The notes under the pieces: model-generated | Databases searched by the model: none | Told to the model about the DNA's origin: nothing | What the model saw: only the letters and a program-made list of their open reading frames with translations | Source of the DNA: Chloroflexota bacterium | GTDB taxonomy: Bacteria; Chloroflexota; UBA6077; FW602-bin22; CADDYW01 | Assembly: GCA_902810745.1 (NCBI GenBank) | Contig: CADDYW010000006.1 | Coordinates: forward strand, 43,933-107,932 | Direction of reading: 5' to 3' | DNA length: 64,000 nucleotides | Translations under genes and position numbers: made by a program | Shown here: piece by piece, positions 44,884 through 54,538 of the stretch | Position numbering within the stretch: the first letter of the stretch is position 1 | Layout of the letters: the number at the start of each line of letters is the position of its first letter

Positions 44884-45128
44884 ACGACCTCCGTTGAACT
44901 GATTTCATTATACGCCCGCGCGCGGGTCCAGGCCAGGATGAAAGCGGAGGGCAAGATCGTGGAACCGCGCGTCGTTCCCCGGGTTCCTCGCGGTAGAGAC
45001 CCACTCCCCCCGCCCGCGCGCACCTGAGTTGGCCCCCAGATCACCTCCTTTCGGGGCGGTGCTTGACCCTCTCGGAGCCCTTCGCTAGCATGTGTGGGCG
45101 GCTGCGGTGCGTGCCTCTGGAGGGTGGA

Positions 45129-45647
45129 ATGGCGGCGGTGTATCAGCTCTACTCGATGTACCTGTGGGCAGCGTTACTGGCGCTGTTCCTCGTTCTTGCC
45201 ATCTGGGTGATCACGCTGCAACTGCGGATGAATCGGCTGATCCACCATTACAATCGAGTTCTGTCCGACTCCGAGGACGGTACCCTCGGAGATGCGCTGC
45301 AACGGTACATCGAGCGGCTTGACGACGTCTCGGGCGAGGTCGCGAGTCTGGCGCAGATTTGCCAGGCGGTCGATACCAATGTACGTCGAGCGATCCAGCG
45401 TATTGGCGTCGTGCGCTTCAATCCTTTCGCGGATACCGGCAGCGACCAGAGCTTCGCGGTTGCCTTGCTCGACCAGAACGGCACGGGTATTGTGTTCAGC
45501 TCGCTATTCAGCCGAACCAGCACCCGGATCTTTGCGAAGCCAGTCGTCGACGGAAAGAGTACGCACGTTCTGACCGACGAGGAGCAAGAGGCGATCGATC
45601 AGGCTATGTCGAGTGGCTCCACGCTGGCTCGCCAGCGAGCCAGCTGA
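45129..45647 (+). CDS. DUF4446 family membrane-anchored protein
   Basis: A 172-residue protein. A hydrophobic helix near residues 8-28 (LWAALLALFLVLAIWVI) is followed by a helical segment and then a beta-rich domain with GVVRFNPFADTGSDQSFAVALLDQNGTGIVFSSL, which is the DUF4446 signature. Function is unknown; relatives occur across Firmicutes and Chloroflexota near chromosome-partition or housekeeping genes. The ATG at 45129 is preceded by GGAGGGTGG. No clear operon partner; an MFS gene follows 59 bp later. Confidence 0.88.
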   Translation: MAAVYQLYSMYLWAALLALFLVLAIWVITLQLRMNRLIHHYNRVLSDSEDGTLGDALQRYIERLDDVSGEVASLAQICQAVDTNVRRAIQRIGVVRFNPFADTGSDQSFAVALLDQNGTGIVFSSLFSRTSTRIFAKPVVDGKSTHVLTDEEQEAIDQAMSSGSTLARQRAS

Positions 45648-45706
45648 GGACCGGCCATCATCTGCGTGTTCTCGATCAGGTTGATCGTGCGAGGAGAAGC
45701 CCTGGA

Positions 45707-46987
45707 TTGAGGTCCGTTACAGGGGTGCCCCGCCCGCGGCTGAGTTCGCTCCGACCCGATTCGACGCTCGGTGCACACGGGGCGCGCAATGTCACCCTGG
45801 ATCTCCTGCAGAGCTTCCTCGGCGGACTGTTTGTCGCACTAGTCGCCAACTTTGCTGCCGTCTACGCCCGACACCTGGACGCGAGCGCGTTTCTCCTCTC
45901 GGTCCTCCTTGCCGCCCCGTACACTGGTGCTCTGATCTCGCCGATCGTCGTGGCGCGCCTCCCACCGACACTCGGACCCCGTGAGATCGCGTTGCCGATT
46001 GCTCTCGGTCGGCTGCTCATCCTCGTTGTTCCGCTCACGCACTCGCCGGCCGTTTTCATCGGCCTGATGGTCGGGATGTACCTGCTCGTCACGCTGCCGA
46101 GCCCCTACGTCGTCGATGTGATGACCCGTCTGTACCCGACCGCCGTCCGTGGTCGCTACATCGGCTACAGTCGTATCGCGCTCACCGCGGGCTTGACCGC
46201 TGGCGCGCCGGTCGGCGGCTTCGTCATGGATCATTACGGGCCGGCGGTCCTGTTTCCACTTGGCGCGGTCGTGGGGGTGCTCGGCGCGCTCGCCTACTCC
46301 AGCCTGAAGCCTGGTCCTCCCTCGCAGCGACCGACGCCGTCGAGCATTCGCGCGACGTTCCACGTGCTGGGGGAAGATCGCTCTTACGCCTTGGTCGTCG
46401 TGGCGTTCACAATCTGGGGGCTTGGTGCACTGCTCGCCGGCCCCTTCTACCCGATTATGCTGGTGAACCGATTTGGCGTGACCTACCAGCAGGTCGGATT
46501 CCTAACGCTCGTACAGTCCGTCTGCTGGTTCATCAGCTACGTCTACCTTGCTCGCCGGATCGACCGCCTTCCGGCCCAGCGGGTGATGCTTGCCAGCATG
46601 CTTCTCTCGGCGGTGCTGCCCGCCGCGTATCTCCTGGCACCATCCCCGGAGTTCCTCACAATTGGCTATGCGGCCAATGGGTGTGCGGCAGGCGGCACCG
46701 ATCTCGGCCTGCTTCAGCTGATCGTCCGCTCAGCTCCGCCGGGCCGCGCACCCCAGTACACCGCGCTGGTGAACGCAGTTGCCGGGGCGCGTGGCGTGAT
46801 CGCGCCGTTCGCTGGCTCCGCGCTCGGAGCAGATGGCGCGCTCGGGACAGCCGGGGTGCTGATCGTGGGCACTGCGCTGTGCATAGCCGGCGCGGCCGTG
46901 ACGCTGCGCGCTGGTCGGACGATCGCGACCGAGCAGCGCCAGGAGTCGGAGAGTGAGATTCAGACGCAGCCTTCGCCTTCAGCGTGA
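45707..46987 (+). CDS. MFS permease
   Basis: A 426-residue protein with about 12 hydrophobic segments. The loop between helices 2 and 3 reads VVARLPPTLGPREI, a degenerate motif A, and a GRYIGYSRIALTAGLTAGAPVGGFVMD segment resembles helix 4-5 of drug- or sugar-type transporters. TTG 45707 is favoured because GAGGAGAAG lies 7 nt upstream and the open frame further upstream would overlap the DUF4446 gene in another frame. Substrate and direction unknown. Confidence 0.82.
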   Translation: MRSVTGVPRPRLSSLRPDSTLGAHGARNVTLDLLQSFLGGLFVALVANFAAVYARHLDASAFLLSVLLAAPYTGALISPIVVARLPPTLGPREIALPIALGRLLILVVPLTHSPAVFIGLMVGMYLLVTLPSPYVVDVMTRLYPTAVRGRYIGYSRIALTAGLTAGAPVGGFVMDHYGPAVLFPLGAVVGVLGALAYSSLKPGPPSQRPTPSSIRATFHVLGEDRSYALVVVAFTIWGLGALLAGPFYPIMLVNRFGVTYQQVGFLTLVQSVCWFISYVYLARRIDRLPAQRVMLASMLLSAVLPAAYLLAPSPEFLTIGYAANGCAAGGTDLGLLQLIVRSAPPGRAPQYTALVNAVAGARGVIAPFAGSALGADGALGTAGVLIVGTALCIAGAAVTLRAGRTIATEQRQESESEIQTQPSPSA

Positions 46988-47015
46988 CCCGTCGACCGCC
47001 GCCCAGCAACCTGAC

Positions 47016-47288
47016 CTACTGCCGCTCGATCCAGTGGACGACCGCGACCCTGGACTGGTCGCGCGCAGGCTCGTAGTGCACGCGGACGGCTTCGCCGCGC
47101 TTGTACTCGGGGCTCAGCGGGCTTACCGTCTGGCGGAACGTCAGGTCGCGGTACGTGTCGAGCGTGAACTCGATCATTGACGCATCGTGTCCGTTGGAGG
47201 CGGACTTTTGGATCTCGACAATACGCCCCTCGGCGATCAGCTCCGGTGGCCCACCCAGATGCAAGCGCTGGCGAAGTGCGTCGAACAT
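47016..47288 (-). CDS. Small conserved beta-rich protein
   Basis: A 90-residue protein of unknown function, probably a small beta-barrel: alternating hydrophobic strands (IAEGRIVEIQKS, MIEFTLDTYRDLTFRQTV, AVRVHYEPARDQSRVAVVHWIE). The GxAVRVHYxPxxPxxAVV ending resembles DUF3592-like or OB-type small domains. The ATG follows GAGGGAG. Its coding reality is supported by the ribosome-binding site and strand-like periodicity; no partner is evident. Confidence 0.6.
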   Translation of the reverse strand: MFDALRQRLHLGGPPELIAEGRIVEIQKSASNGHDASMIEFTLDTYRDLTFRQTVSPLSPEYKRGEAVRVHYEPARDQSRVAVVHWIERQ

Positions 47289-47447
47289 GGCTTGTCTGCT
47301 CCCTCGAATGTGGTATGTCGTCCCACCGTGAGGATCGCCAGTTGGGGCGTCGCGTGGGTTCCTCGAAAGAAGTCTGACCCTCGATCCACTACCTACATCT
47401 TACCGGGATCGGACGAGCATCGTCAATTTCCCGTGAGCTGTTCGGCA

Positions 47448-47837
47448 TTATTCTTCGATCGGCGTGAGACCATCATTCTCGCCAGGCGGCGCCGTGTAGA
47501 TAAAGAGGAACTGGACCGGCACGCTGCCGATGGTCTCCCAGGAGTGAGCACTTTCGCGTCCCGCGGGATAGTACACGCCCGTGTCGGCGGTAATGACCTC
47601 GCTGTTCCCGTGCTGATCGTAGACCCGAGCGGAACCGGTCAGGACGTACTCGAACGTGTCGACCTGGTGATAGTGCAAATGCGTGCGTGCGCCCGGATCG
47701 AGCGACACGACGCTGACGACGAAGCCGTTGGTCGGTGTGAGATGGTTACAGATGGTCGCGGCGCGAGTGCCGGGGAAGCGAACCTCGCGCGGCACGCGCT
47801 CGGTCGGATGAATGACGGTAAGTCCACGCAGTGGCAT
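47448..47837 (-). CDS. Cupin-domain protein
   Basis: A 129-residue single-domain cupin. The metal-binding motif 1 is HLHYHQVDTFEYVLTGSARV and motif 2 is PAGRESAHSWET. Such proteins bind Fe, Mn or Ni and serve as dioxygenases, isomerases or ligand-binding regulators. The ATG at 47837 follows GGAGGGATC. Substrate unknown. It stands between two unrelated genes. Confidence 0.85.
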   Translation of the reverse strand: MPLRGLTVIHPTERVPREVRFPGTRAATICNHLTPTNGFVVSVVSLDPGARTHLHYHQVDTFEYVLTGSARVYDQHGNSEVITADTGVYYPAGRESAHSWETIGSVPVQFLFIYTAPPGENDGLTPIEE

Positions 47838-48129
47838 GATCCCTCCGTGTTTCGTTAGTCTGACTGCTGGCTCTTGCATCCACCCGGCGCTGCGAGCGGA
47901 CCGAGCCGGTGAGAATCTGGCGAACGCGGCGATAGATAATCTGTCAGTGCGCCGCCGCTAACATAGCCAATTGGCTCGTGCGCTGCAAGCATCGGCATTC
48001 GTGGCGCTATAATACGTTCGTCCGCCCTGGAGCTGCCCTGGATGGCAGCCCACCGGCGACCACCTGGAGGCAAGGGGAGACATGGGCGAGCCACCCTGTT
48101 ACGCTCACCTTCTTGACGAGGAGGGACGC

Positions 48130-48543
48130 ATGCCGGACCAGCCGGAGATTCGAATCCAGCGCGTCTACAACGTCGATCGACCCACGGTCGGCAAACGAAT
48201 ACTGGTCGATCGTGTCTGGCCGCGCGGTCTGACGAAAGAATCACTCCACCTGGATGCGTGGATGCGCGAGCTAGGTCCGTCCGACGAGCTTCGCACCTGG
48301 TTCGGCCACGATCCGGCGCGCTGGGAGGAGTTCCAGCGCCGCTACCGTGCCGAGCTCGCGCGGCCCGACCAGCAGGCACGTTTAGGCGAGCTCGAGAAGA
48401 TGGCTCTCGAAGGGCCGGTGACGCTGCTCTATGGTGCACGTGACGAGGCACATAATCAGGCGGTCGTTCTCAAAGAGGTCCTCGAGGAGCGGCTGGGGCT
48501 CCGACCGCCCGTGCCCTTCGTCAGTCCACCGCCGAGGACGTGA
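48130..48543 (+). CDS. DUF488 family protein
   Basis: A 137-residue protein with the DUF488 pattern: IQRVYNVDR, RILVDRVWPRGLTKE, then ELRTWFGHDPARWEEFQRRY and a final strand TLLYGARDEAHNQA. Function is unknown in bacteria. Start ATG 48130 is preceded by GAGGAGGGAC. A TATAAT element at 48008-48013 lies 120 bp upstream. Confidence 0.88.
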   Translation: MPDQPEIRIQRVYNVDRPTVGKRILVDRVWPRGLTKESLHLDAWMRELGPSDELRTWFGHDPARWEEFQRRYRAELARPDQQARLGELEKMALEGPVTLLYGARDEAHNQAVVLKEVLEERLGLRPPVPFVSPPPRT

Positions 48544-48608
48544 GCATAGGTGAAAATGGCCGGGGCGCACGACCCGAGATCAGACTCGGGCTTTGTCGTG
48601 GAGGCTTC

Positions 48609-48848
48609 GTGAGCGACCTGCACTCTCGCCTGGGGTTGCCTGATCCTGACTCCTTGCAGCTCGCCGATCCAACCGTGGCCAAAATCGTCTTCGATTCGAT
48701 CTCGTTCTGGCGTCTCAACAGAACCCTGCCGTGTCCTCGATGCCTTCTCCGCCTCGGCGGGAAACGCGCACTTCTTCCTCGCCAGGGTGGGAGATACGCC
48801 CTGCCGCTACCACCGATATGCTCAGTACTTGGGGAGCGTGATTCGTGA
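48609..48848 (+). CDS. Possible small hypothetical protein
   Basis: A 79-residue frame, GTG start, with GGAGG 4-5 nt upstream and a stop that overlaps the next gene's GTG (GTGA). It contains CPRC and a VAKIVFDSISFWRLN segment but resembles no family I know. The ribosome-binding site and coupling to the enolase-superfamily gene support translation; lack of any recognised domain argues against. The rest of the 48544-48844 interval shows no gene. Confidence 0.3.
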   Translation: MSDLHSRLGLPDPDSLQLADPTVAKIVFDSISFWRLNRTLPCPRCLLRLGGKRALLPRQGGRYALPLPPICSVLGERDS

Positions 48849-50023
48849 AGATCAAAGACATCCGCGCCGCCGCGATCGACATTACGCCGCGGCCAAAGAC
48901 GCCACCACGGGTACCGCGTCAGGCGACGCCTGGCTTCGTCAGCCCGATGTCGCGGTATCCTGACCTCCCCCGTTCGCGCTGGGCGACTCACTGGACGCGC
49001 ACGGCTTGCGTGGTCACCGCCGAGGACGGCACCTGGGGCCTTGGCCTGACCATCCACGGCGGTCCGGTCGAGCGCGTGATCAACGACCACTTCGCGCCGG
49101 TCCTCGTCGGCGAGAACTGCCTGGCAACCGAGAAGCTCTGGGATGTGATGCAGCGCATCAGCGCACCCTATGGGACGGCCGGACTGGCCAGCTACGCCAT
49201 CAGCGCGGTCGACCTCGCCCTCTGGGATCTCAAAGGCAAGCTCCTGGGCGTGCCGGTGTACGAGCTTCTCGGCGGTCCGCAGAAGGAGCAGATCTTCTGC
49301 TACGCCAGCAACACTGATCTCTCCTACGGGACCGAAAATAGCATTGCCTGGTTTCTGGAGCTCGGGTTCAAAGCGGTCAAAGTGTTCGTGCGGGATGGCC
49401 CGGAGGCCGGGATCGCGGGCATTCGTCGCGCCGAGGAGCTGGTCGCGCGCACACGCGAGCAGATCGGCGATGAGGTCGAGCTCATGGTCGACTCCTGGAT
49501 GTCGCTGAACGTCGAGTACGCCGTCCGGCTGGCCGAGGCCCTGCGACCCTATCGCGTCAAATGGCTCGAAGAGCTGCTGCTGCCGGGAGACCTGGAAGGC
49601 TACGTCCGCCTGCGGCAGCGTCTGCCCGGTACCACCCTGGCAACCGGGGAGCACTGGTACAGTACTCAGCCCTTCGCCTTCACGGCCGGCCAGGGCTTGA
49701 TCGACATCTTCCAGCCAGACGTCGCCTGGGTCGGCGGGATCACCGCGGCCGTGCGAATCTGTCACCTTGCCGAGGCGCACGGACAGACCGTCATCACCCA
49801 CGCCGGCATGAACTATCCGTATGGCCAGCACCTGGCCCTGGCGATGCCTTCGGTTCCCTGGGGAGAGCGCTCGGAAGGGGTGGCGCCGCCCGGCGTACCG
49901 CTGGAGGAGATGGTAGCCGTTCCGGGCACGGTGCCCATTCGGAATGGCTACGTGAGGCCGACCGATGCTCCCGGCTTCGGCTTCGAGATTACCCGAGAAT
50001 GGCTTGAGCAGGTAGCGGTCTAG
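48845..50023 (+). CDS. Enolase-superfamily dehydratase, L-rhamnonate dehydratase-like
   Basis: A 392-residue mandelate racemase/muconate lactonising-type enzyme. Metal ligands are Asp216 (MVDSWMS), Glu242 (KWLEELL) and Glu269 (ATGEHWY), and His319 (VITHAGM) is the general acid/base. These spacings and the WxDS, GEHWYS motifs match L-rhamnonate dehydratase, which makes 2-keto-3-deoxy-L-rhamnonate. Start is GTG and overlaps the small upstream ORF. No rhamnose-catabolic genes follow, so the substrate could differ among acid sugars. Confidence 0.85.
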   Translation: MKIKDIRAAAIDITPRPKTPPRVPRQATPGFVSPMSRYPDLPRSRWATHWTRTACVVTAEDGTWGLGLTIHGGPVERVINDHFAPVLVGENCLATEKLWDVMQRISAPYGTAGLASYAISAVDLALWDLKGKLLGVPVYELLGGPQKEQIFCYASNTDLSYGTENSIAWFLELGFKAVKVFVRDGPEAGIAGIRRAEELVARTREQIGDEVELMVDSWMSLNVEYAVRLAEALRPYRVKWLEELLLPGDLEGYVRLRQRLPGTTLATGEHWYSTQPFAFTAGQGLIDIFQPDVAWVGGITAAVRICHLAEAHGQTVITHAGMNYPYGQHLALAMPSVPWGERSEGVAPPGVPLEEMVAVPGTVPIRNGYVRPTDAPGFGFEITREWLEQVAV

Positions 50024-50094
50024 CGTGGGTGTGCTATGATTGCCCCGTCTTGACCTCATTCAGCGGTAGCCCTTGGCGGGGTTGAGGGTGACGC

Positions 50095-53000
50095 GTGGCG
50101 CGGCTCGTCGATGCGCTGGCAAGCTACGTTCCGACGATCGTCCTGAACCGCATCGCGCTGGCAGACAGCTCGTCTCTCGACTCGAACGTCGATCACGTCT
50201 ATGCCGCGGTGATGCTCGCCGACATCGCCGGGTCGACGGCGCTTGCCGAGCGGCTCGCCGAGCAGGGTGCGGCCGGTGTCGAGCAGCTCAGTCACCTCTT
50301 CAACGCCTACTTCGACCGGCTCATCGAGATCGTGGCGTCCCACGGCGGAGATATCGCGTCTTTCGCGGGCGACGCCCTGCTCGCGCTGTGGCCGGTTCCG
50401 CGAGCAGATGATCTTGCCGTCGCGACCTGCCGAGCAGCGCAGTGCGCCTTGAGCGTGCTGAGCACGTTGAATGGCTTCACGCCGGATGGCGAGATTCATC
50501 TTGCGCTGCACATCGGTGTCGGAGCAGGCGAGGTGGTCGTCGCCGACCTCAGCGGTGGCGGTGACCGACGGGTGCTCGTCACCGCTGGCGCGGGCGTCGT
50601 TCAGAGCGCCCGTGGGCAGGCACTGGCCCGTGGCGGGGACGTCGTACTCTCGCCCGAGGCGTGGGCGCTTGTGCAGGATCGCTGCGCGGGCGAGATGCTT
50701 CCGGCGGGACACGTCCACCTCTCGGCCGTCCGCAGCCCGGTATCGCTCAGCGCCCTTTCCACCCCGGTCGCCGTCGAGTCGGCGGAGCCACTGCTGCGAG
50801 CGTACGTACCTGAACCCATCCGGAGTCCGCTGGGCGCTGGGCACGGCGCCTGGCTCGACGAGCTGCGCCGTGTGACAGTCCTGTTCGTCCAGCTCCCTGA
50901 CCTGTCGGTCGCCGGGCCGCTGGCCGAGGTGCAGCGGGCAGTCAGTACGCTCCGGACTGTGCTCGACCGATTTGAAGGGAGTCTTCTCAGCGTGACCGTT
51001 GCCGACAAGGGGCCAACGGCACTGGTCGCGTTCGGATTACCGCCCTACGCGCTCGCCGATAGCGCGGTCCGTGGGCTGCGCGCGGCCCTGGCAGTACGGG
51101 CAGCGCTCGAAGCGCACGCGCAACGCTGTTCGATCGGGGTAGCCACCGGACGAGTTTTCAGCGGGAACATTGGCAATGCGCGGCGCCGCGCCCACACGAT
51201 CGTCGGGGATGTCGTCAATCTCGCCGCACGGCTCACCGAGGTCGCGGCGGGCCAGATTCTCGTCGACGCGACGACCTACCACGCTGCGCGGCAGCATTTT
51301 ACGTTCGAGCCAGCGTCCGAGATCCTCGCGAGGGGCAGAGTCGAGCCGGTGGCCGCCTATCGTCTTCTGGAGACGGTGCCGCGCGCGAGGCCGGGCCAGT
51401 CCCCGATGATTGGTCGGCAGGGAGAGCGAGCTGTTCTCCAGGAGCGACTGCAGAAGCTCCGGGAGGGGCAGGGGGGTGGCGTGGTCGTGATCGAGGGGGA
51501 GCCCGGGATTGGCAAGACGCGCCTGATCGAGGATCTGGTCGAGCAGGCAGTCGAGGCCGGGATCTTCACGCTTGTCGGCGCCGCCGATGCCATCGAGCAC
51601 TCGACCCCGTACCACGCCTGGCGTGCGATTTTTCAGCGCCTCTTCGATCTCGACGCGGTTTCTGCGACGCCGGAGGAATGGCGCGCCAAGATCCTTTCGG
51701 ACTTGTCCACTAGCCCATCTGGTGCTGACGAAGGAACGGGGAGATACCGTACCCCCGACCCCTTGCCACCGCTTCAGCACCTGGCGCCACTTCTCTCCGC
51801 GGTCCTACCGCTCGACTGGCCCGAGAATGATTACACCGCGTCCCTGTCGCACGAGGCACGCACGGATAATACGCGCGAGCTGCTCATTCGGATCTTGGAG
51901 CAGGCGACCGGGAGGTCACCGCTACTGCTGATTATCGAGGACGTGCACTGGCTGGACTCGGCGTCCTGGGCACTTTTGCGGCTTGCCAGCGTGCGCATGC
52001 GGCCGTCCATGATCGTCCTGACGGGCCGTCCGATGCCGGATCTGCAGCCCGTCGAGTATCGCCAGATTCTGCGCGATTCCAGGACGGTGCATCTGACGTT
52101 GGAGGCGATGCTTCCCGAGGAGATCCTCGCGGTCGTTTGCCAACGCCTGGGGGTAGGATCACTACCGAGTAGCGTCGCTGCGCTCATCCAGGCGCGCGCG
52201 GAAGGACACCCCTTCTACGCGGTGGAAATTGCGTACGCCCTCCGCGATTCAGGACAGATCGTGATCGAAGGTTCGACGTGTCAGCTCGCGCCCGGCGTCG
52301 CGGCACTGTCCACGTTCGACCTGCCCGATACCATCGAGGGCATCGTGACGAGCCGCATCGATCGCCTGTCGCCATCAGAGCAGCTGTCGTTGAAGGTCGC
52401 GAGTGTCATCGGCCGCATCTTTTCCCTTCAGACTCTCCAGGATGCTCATCCGATCGCGAGCGAGGTCGAGCGCCTGTCCGAGCATCTGACCACGATGGAG
52501 CGGCTCGATCTCGTCTTGCCAGATCAGCGCGAGGGCCCCCAGACCTATCTCTTCAAGCACGCCATCACGCAAGAGGTTGCCTACAATCTCATGCTCTTCG
52601 CCCAGCGACGGCAGATCCACCGCCGCGTGGCCACCCACTACGAGCGCGTCTACGCGGAGGAGCTGCCCCGCTACTATCCGGTGCTCGCGCATCACTGGAG
52701 CCGAGCGCTCGCGTCTCCGCGCGCCGAGCCAGATGTCGCACAGAAAACGATCGAGTTCCTGGAAAGGGCCGGCGAGCAGGCCAGTCGGACGTTCGCGGAC
52801 GTGGAGGTGGTACGGTTTCTCAGCGAAGCAATCCACCTCGACGAAGAGCTGCGCGTTGGCCAGGATTCGATCGACGACTCGGCCTCGGTCCGCCACGCGC
52901 GATGGGAGCGGCAGCTTGGAGAAGCGTACTTCCGGATGGGCCGGGTCGTGGAGGCGCGCGCTCACCTGCGCCGGGCCCTGGAGCACCTGGGTCAGCCAGC

Positions 53001-54312
53001 CGCGACGACCTCTCAAGCGCTCCTCACGGATCTCCTGCGCCAAGCGACGCGGCAGATCCTGCATCGCGTCTTCCCCATCGCGTTTGTTGGTCGAGCCCCG
53101 CCCGATGCACGGGAGAAGCTCCTCGAGGCCGCTCGGACCTATGACCTGCTGGCGCTCATGTCCTTCATCGCGGCGGAACGCCTGGCGTCTGTCGTGGGAT
53201 ACCTGCGGTCGCATAATCTGGCGGAAGCCGCCGGACCGTCGCCGGAGCTCGTGAATAGCGGGGCAGCGATGGGCATTCTCGCCGGCGCTGCTGGCCTTAC
53301 GGATCTGGCCGATGGCTATTTTCGGCGCGCCCTCGAAACCGCGCAGGCGATCGAGGACCGTCATTCTCTTGCCCGCGCGTGGTTCTCCCAGGGATACCAC
53401 CTGGTCGGCCGGGCAGCCTGGGAGAACGGCCGGGCCGCTTTCGACCGAGCGATCGAGATCTTCGAGCAACTCGGAGATCTCCGCTGGGTCGAGCTCACCC
53501 GGCTCAATCGCACCAATCTCACTGCCTATCAGGGGCAGTTCGCCAGTTGCCGGCAAGCCTACCGCGACGTCCAGATTCTTGCGCAGCGACGCGGAGACAC
53601 CCAGGCCGAGGCATGGGCGCTTGTCGGGCAGTCCAACATGTGCCTGATGCTCGGCGAAACCGACGAGGCGCTGCAGATATTGGATGAGCTGGACCGTTTT
53701 CTCGCGCACGGCTTCGCTCCGCTGTCTGATCCGGGCTCGGAGATCGACGCTCGGGGAATCCGTGCGCTTGCGCTGGTACGTCGGCGCGAGTTTCGGGCCG
53801 CACGTGAGGCGGTCGAGGCAACGCTGGCCCTGATGGACCGGTCAGCAACTCCGATCTATCACGCCCGGACCGGGTACGAGCACGCCGCGTCGGCAGCGCT
53901 CGCGCTCTGGGAGGCCTCGAAAGCCGGTTCGGGCGAGGAACGTCAGGCCCTTGCCGCGCTCGCACGCCGTGCGCTCCGGCACCTGGAGCGTTTCGCGCGC
54001 CTTTTCCGCATGGCGCGCCCAATGCTGTTGCTGCGACAGGGGAACGACGCGTGGCTGCGTGGACATCGCGCCGCCGCCACCCGCGCTTGGCATCGCTGTC
54101 TTGTCGAGGCAGAGCGACTGACGATGCCGTACGAGCGTGCACTGGCCCATTATGAGATTGGACGGCACGCTCCTCCCGACGATCCCATACGACAGCGTAG
54201 CCTGCAGGAGGCGATCGCAGGATTCGGCAGCTTGGGCGCAGCGTACGATCTGCAGAGCGCGCGCGACGCTGCGTCGACATCTTCGGGCACGGCCGCTCCC
54301 GACTCGACCTGA
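50095..54312 (+). CDS. Soluble-adenylyl-cyclase-like protein: two cyclase domains, NTPase, helical repeats
   Basis: A 1405-residue protein. Residues about 35-200 form a class III cyclase domain with both metal aspartates, Asp43 (LADIAGST) and Asp93 (FAGDA). Residues about 258-425 form a second: it lacks the metal Asp but has Lys305 (ADKGPTALVAFG) and the Asn375/Arg379 pair (GDVVNLAARL). A P-loop NTPase of AAA/STAND type follows, Walker A GEPGIGKT at 468-475 and Walker B LLIIEDVHWLD at 611-621. The remaining ~700 residues are helical TPR-like repeats. The complementary halves make one composite active site, as in animal soluble adenylyl cyclase. GTG start. ATP-to-cAMP activity and any bicarbonate response are inferred. 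Confidence 0.85.
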   Translation: MARLVDALASYVPTIVLNRIALADSSSLDSNVDHVYAAVMLADIAGSTALAERLAEQGAAGVEQLSHLFNAYFDRLIEIVASHGGDIASFAGDALLALWPVPRADDLAVATCRAAQCALSVLSTLNGFTPDGEIHLALHIGVGAGEVVVADLSGGGDRRVLVTAGAGVVQSARGQALARGGDVVLSPEAWALVQDRCAGEMLPAGHVHLSAVRSPVSLSALSTPVAVESAEPLLRAYVPEPIRSPLGAGHGAWLDELRRVTVLFVQLPDLSVAGPLAEVQRAVSTLRTVLDRFEGSLLSVTVADKGPTALVAFGLPPYALADSAVRGLRAALAVRAALEAHAQRCSIGVATGRVFSGNIGNARRRAHTIVGDVVNLAARLTEVAAGQILVDATTYHAARQHFTFEPASEILARGRVEPVAAYRLLETVPRARPGQSPMIGRQGERAVLQERLQKLREGQGGGVVVIEGEPGIGKTRLIEDLVEQAVEAGIFTLVGAADAIEHSTPYHAWRAIFQRLFDLDAVSATPEEWRAKILSDLSTSPSGADEGTGRYRTPDPLPPLQHLAPLLSAVLPLDWPENDYTASLSHEARTDNTRELLIRILEQATGRSPLLLIIEDVHWLDSASWALLRLASVRMRPSMIVLTGRPMPDLQPVEYRQILRDSRTVHLTLEAMLPEEILAVVCQRLGVGSLPSSVAALIQARAEGHPFYAVEIAYALRDSGQIVIEGSTCQLAPGVAALSTFDLPDTIEGIVTSRIDRLSPSEQLSLKVASVIGRIFSLQTLQDAHPIASEVERLSEHLTTMERLDLVLPDQREGPQTYLFKHAITQEVAYNLMLFAQRRQIHRRVATHYERVYAEELPRYYPVLAHHWSRALASPRAEPDVAQKTIEFLERAGEQASRTFADVEVVRFLSEAIHLDEELRVGQDSIDDSASVRHARWERQLGEAYFRMGRVVEARAHLRRALEHLGQPAATTSQALLTDLLRQATRQILHRVFPIAFVGRAPPDAREKLLEAARTYDLLALMSFIAAERLASVVGYLRSHNLAEAAGPSPELVNSGAAMGILAGAAGLTDLADGYFRRALETAQAIEDRHSLARAWFSQGYHLVGRAAWENGRAAFDRAIEIFEQLGDLRWVELTRLNRTNLTAYQGQFASCRQAYRDVQILAQRRGDTQAEAWALVGQSNMCLMLGETDEALQILDELDRFLAHGFAPLSDPGSEIDARGIRALALVRRREFRAAREAVEATLALMDRSATPIYHARTGYEHAASAALALWEASKAGSGEERQALAALARRALRHLERFARLFRMARPMLLLRQGNDAWLRGHRAAATRAWHRCLVEAERLTMPYERALAHYEIGRHAPPDDPIRQRSLQEAIAGFGSLGAAYDLQSARDAASTSSGTAAPDST

Positions 54313-54365
54313 GGCTTGAACCTGGTGCTCCTGAGGTCATTGAGCCCGGGTTCTTCACAAGGAGC

Positions 54366-54384
54366 GCCGGAGACAAGCTCCGGC
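54366..54384 (+). terminator. Hairpin after the cyclase-like gene
   Basis: A 7-bp stem, GCCGGAG (54366-54372) with CTCCGGC (54378-54384), and a 5-nt loop lie 54 bp after the stop. No T-tract; terminator use is suggested by position. The remainder of the 54313-54635 gap contains no gene, apart from the palindromic repeat noted next. Confidence 0.35.
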
Positions 54385-54538
54385 CCGACGAGTCTGGACC
54401 CCGCGTCGTGGGAGCGTCGGGCGGCAGCGCGTCTGCCGCCGTTCACCTCCCGGCAGGAGACCAGCACCCGCGCGACGGGATGACTAATCCAGGTTAGAGC
54501 GCGGGGTGGCACGCATGAGCAGGCAGACGTCCAATTCA

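Noticed and set aside
50095..51380. Reading the first 430 residues as a single adenylate cyclase domain
   Set aside because: Two separate cyclase folds are visible, each lacking part of the catalytic set, so a twin-domain composite site is the better description.
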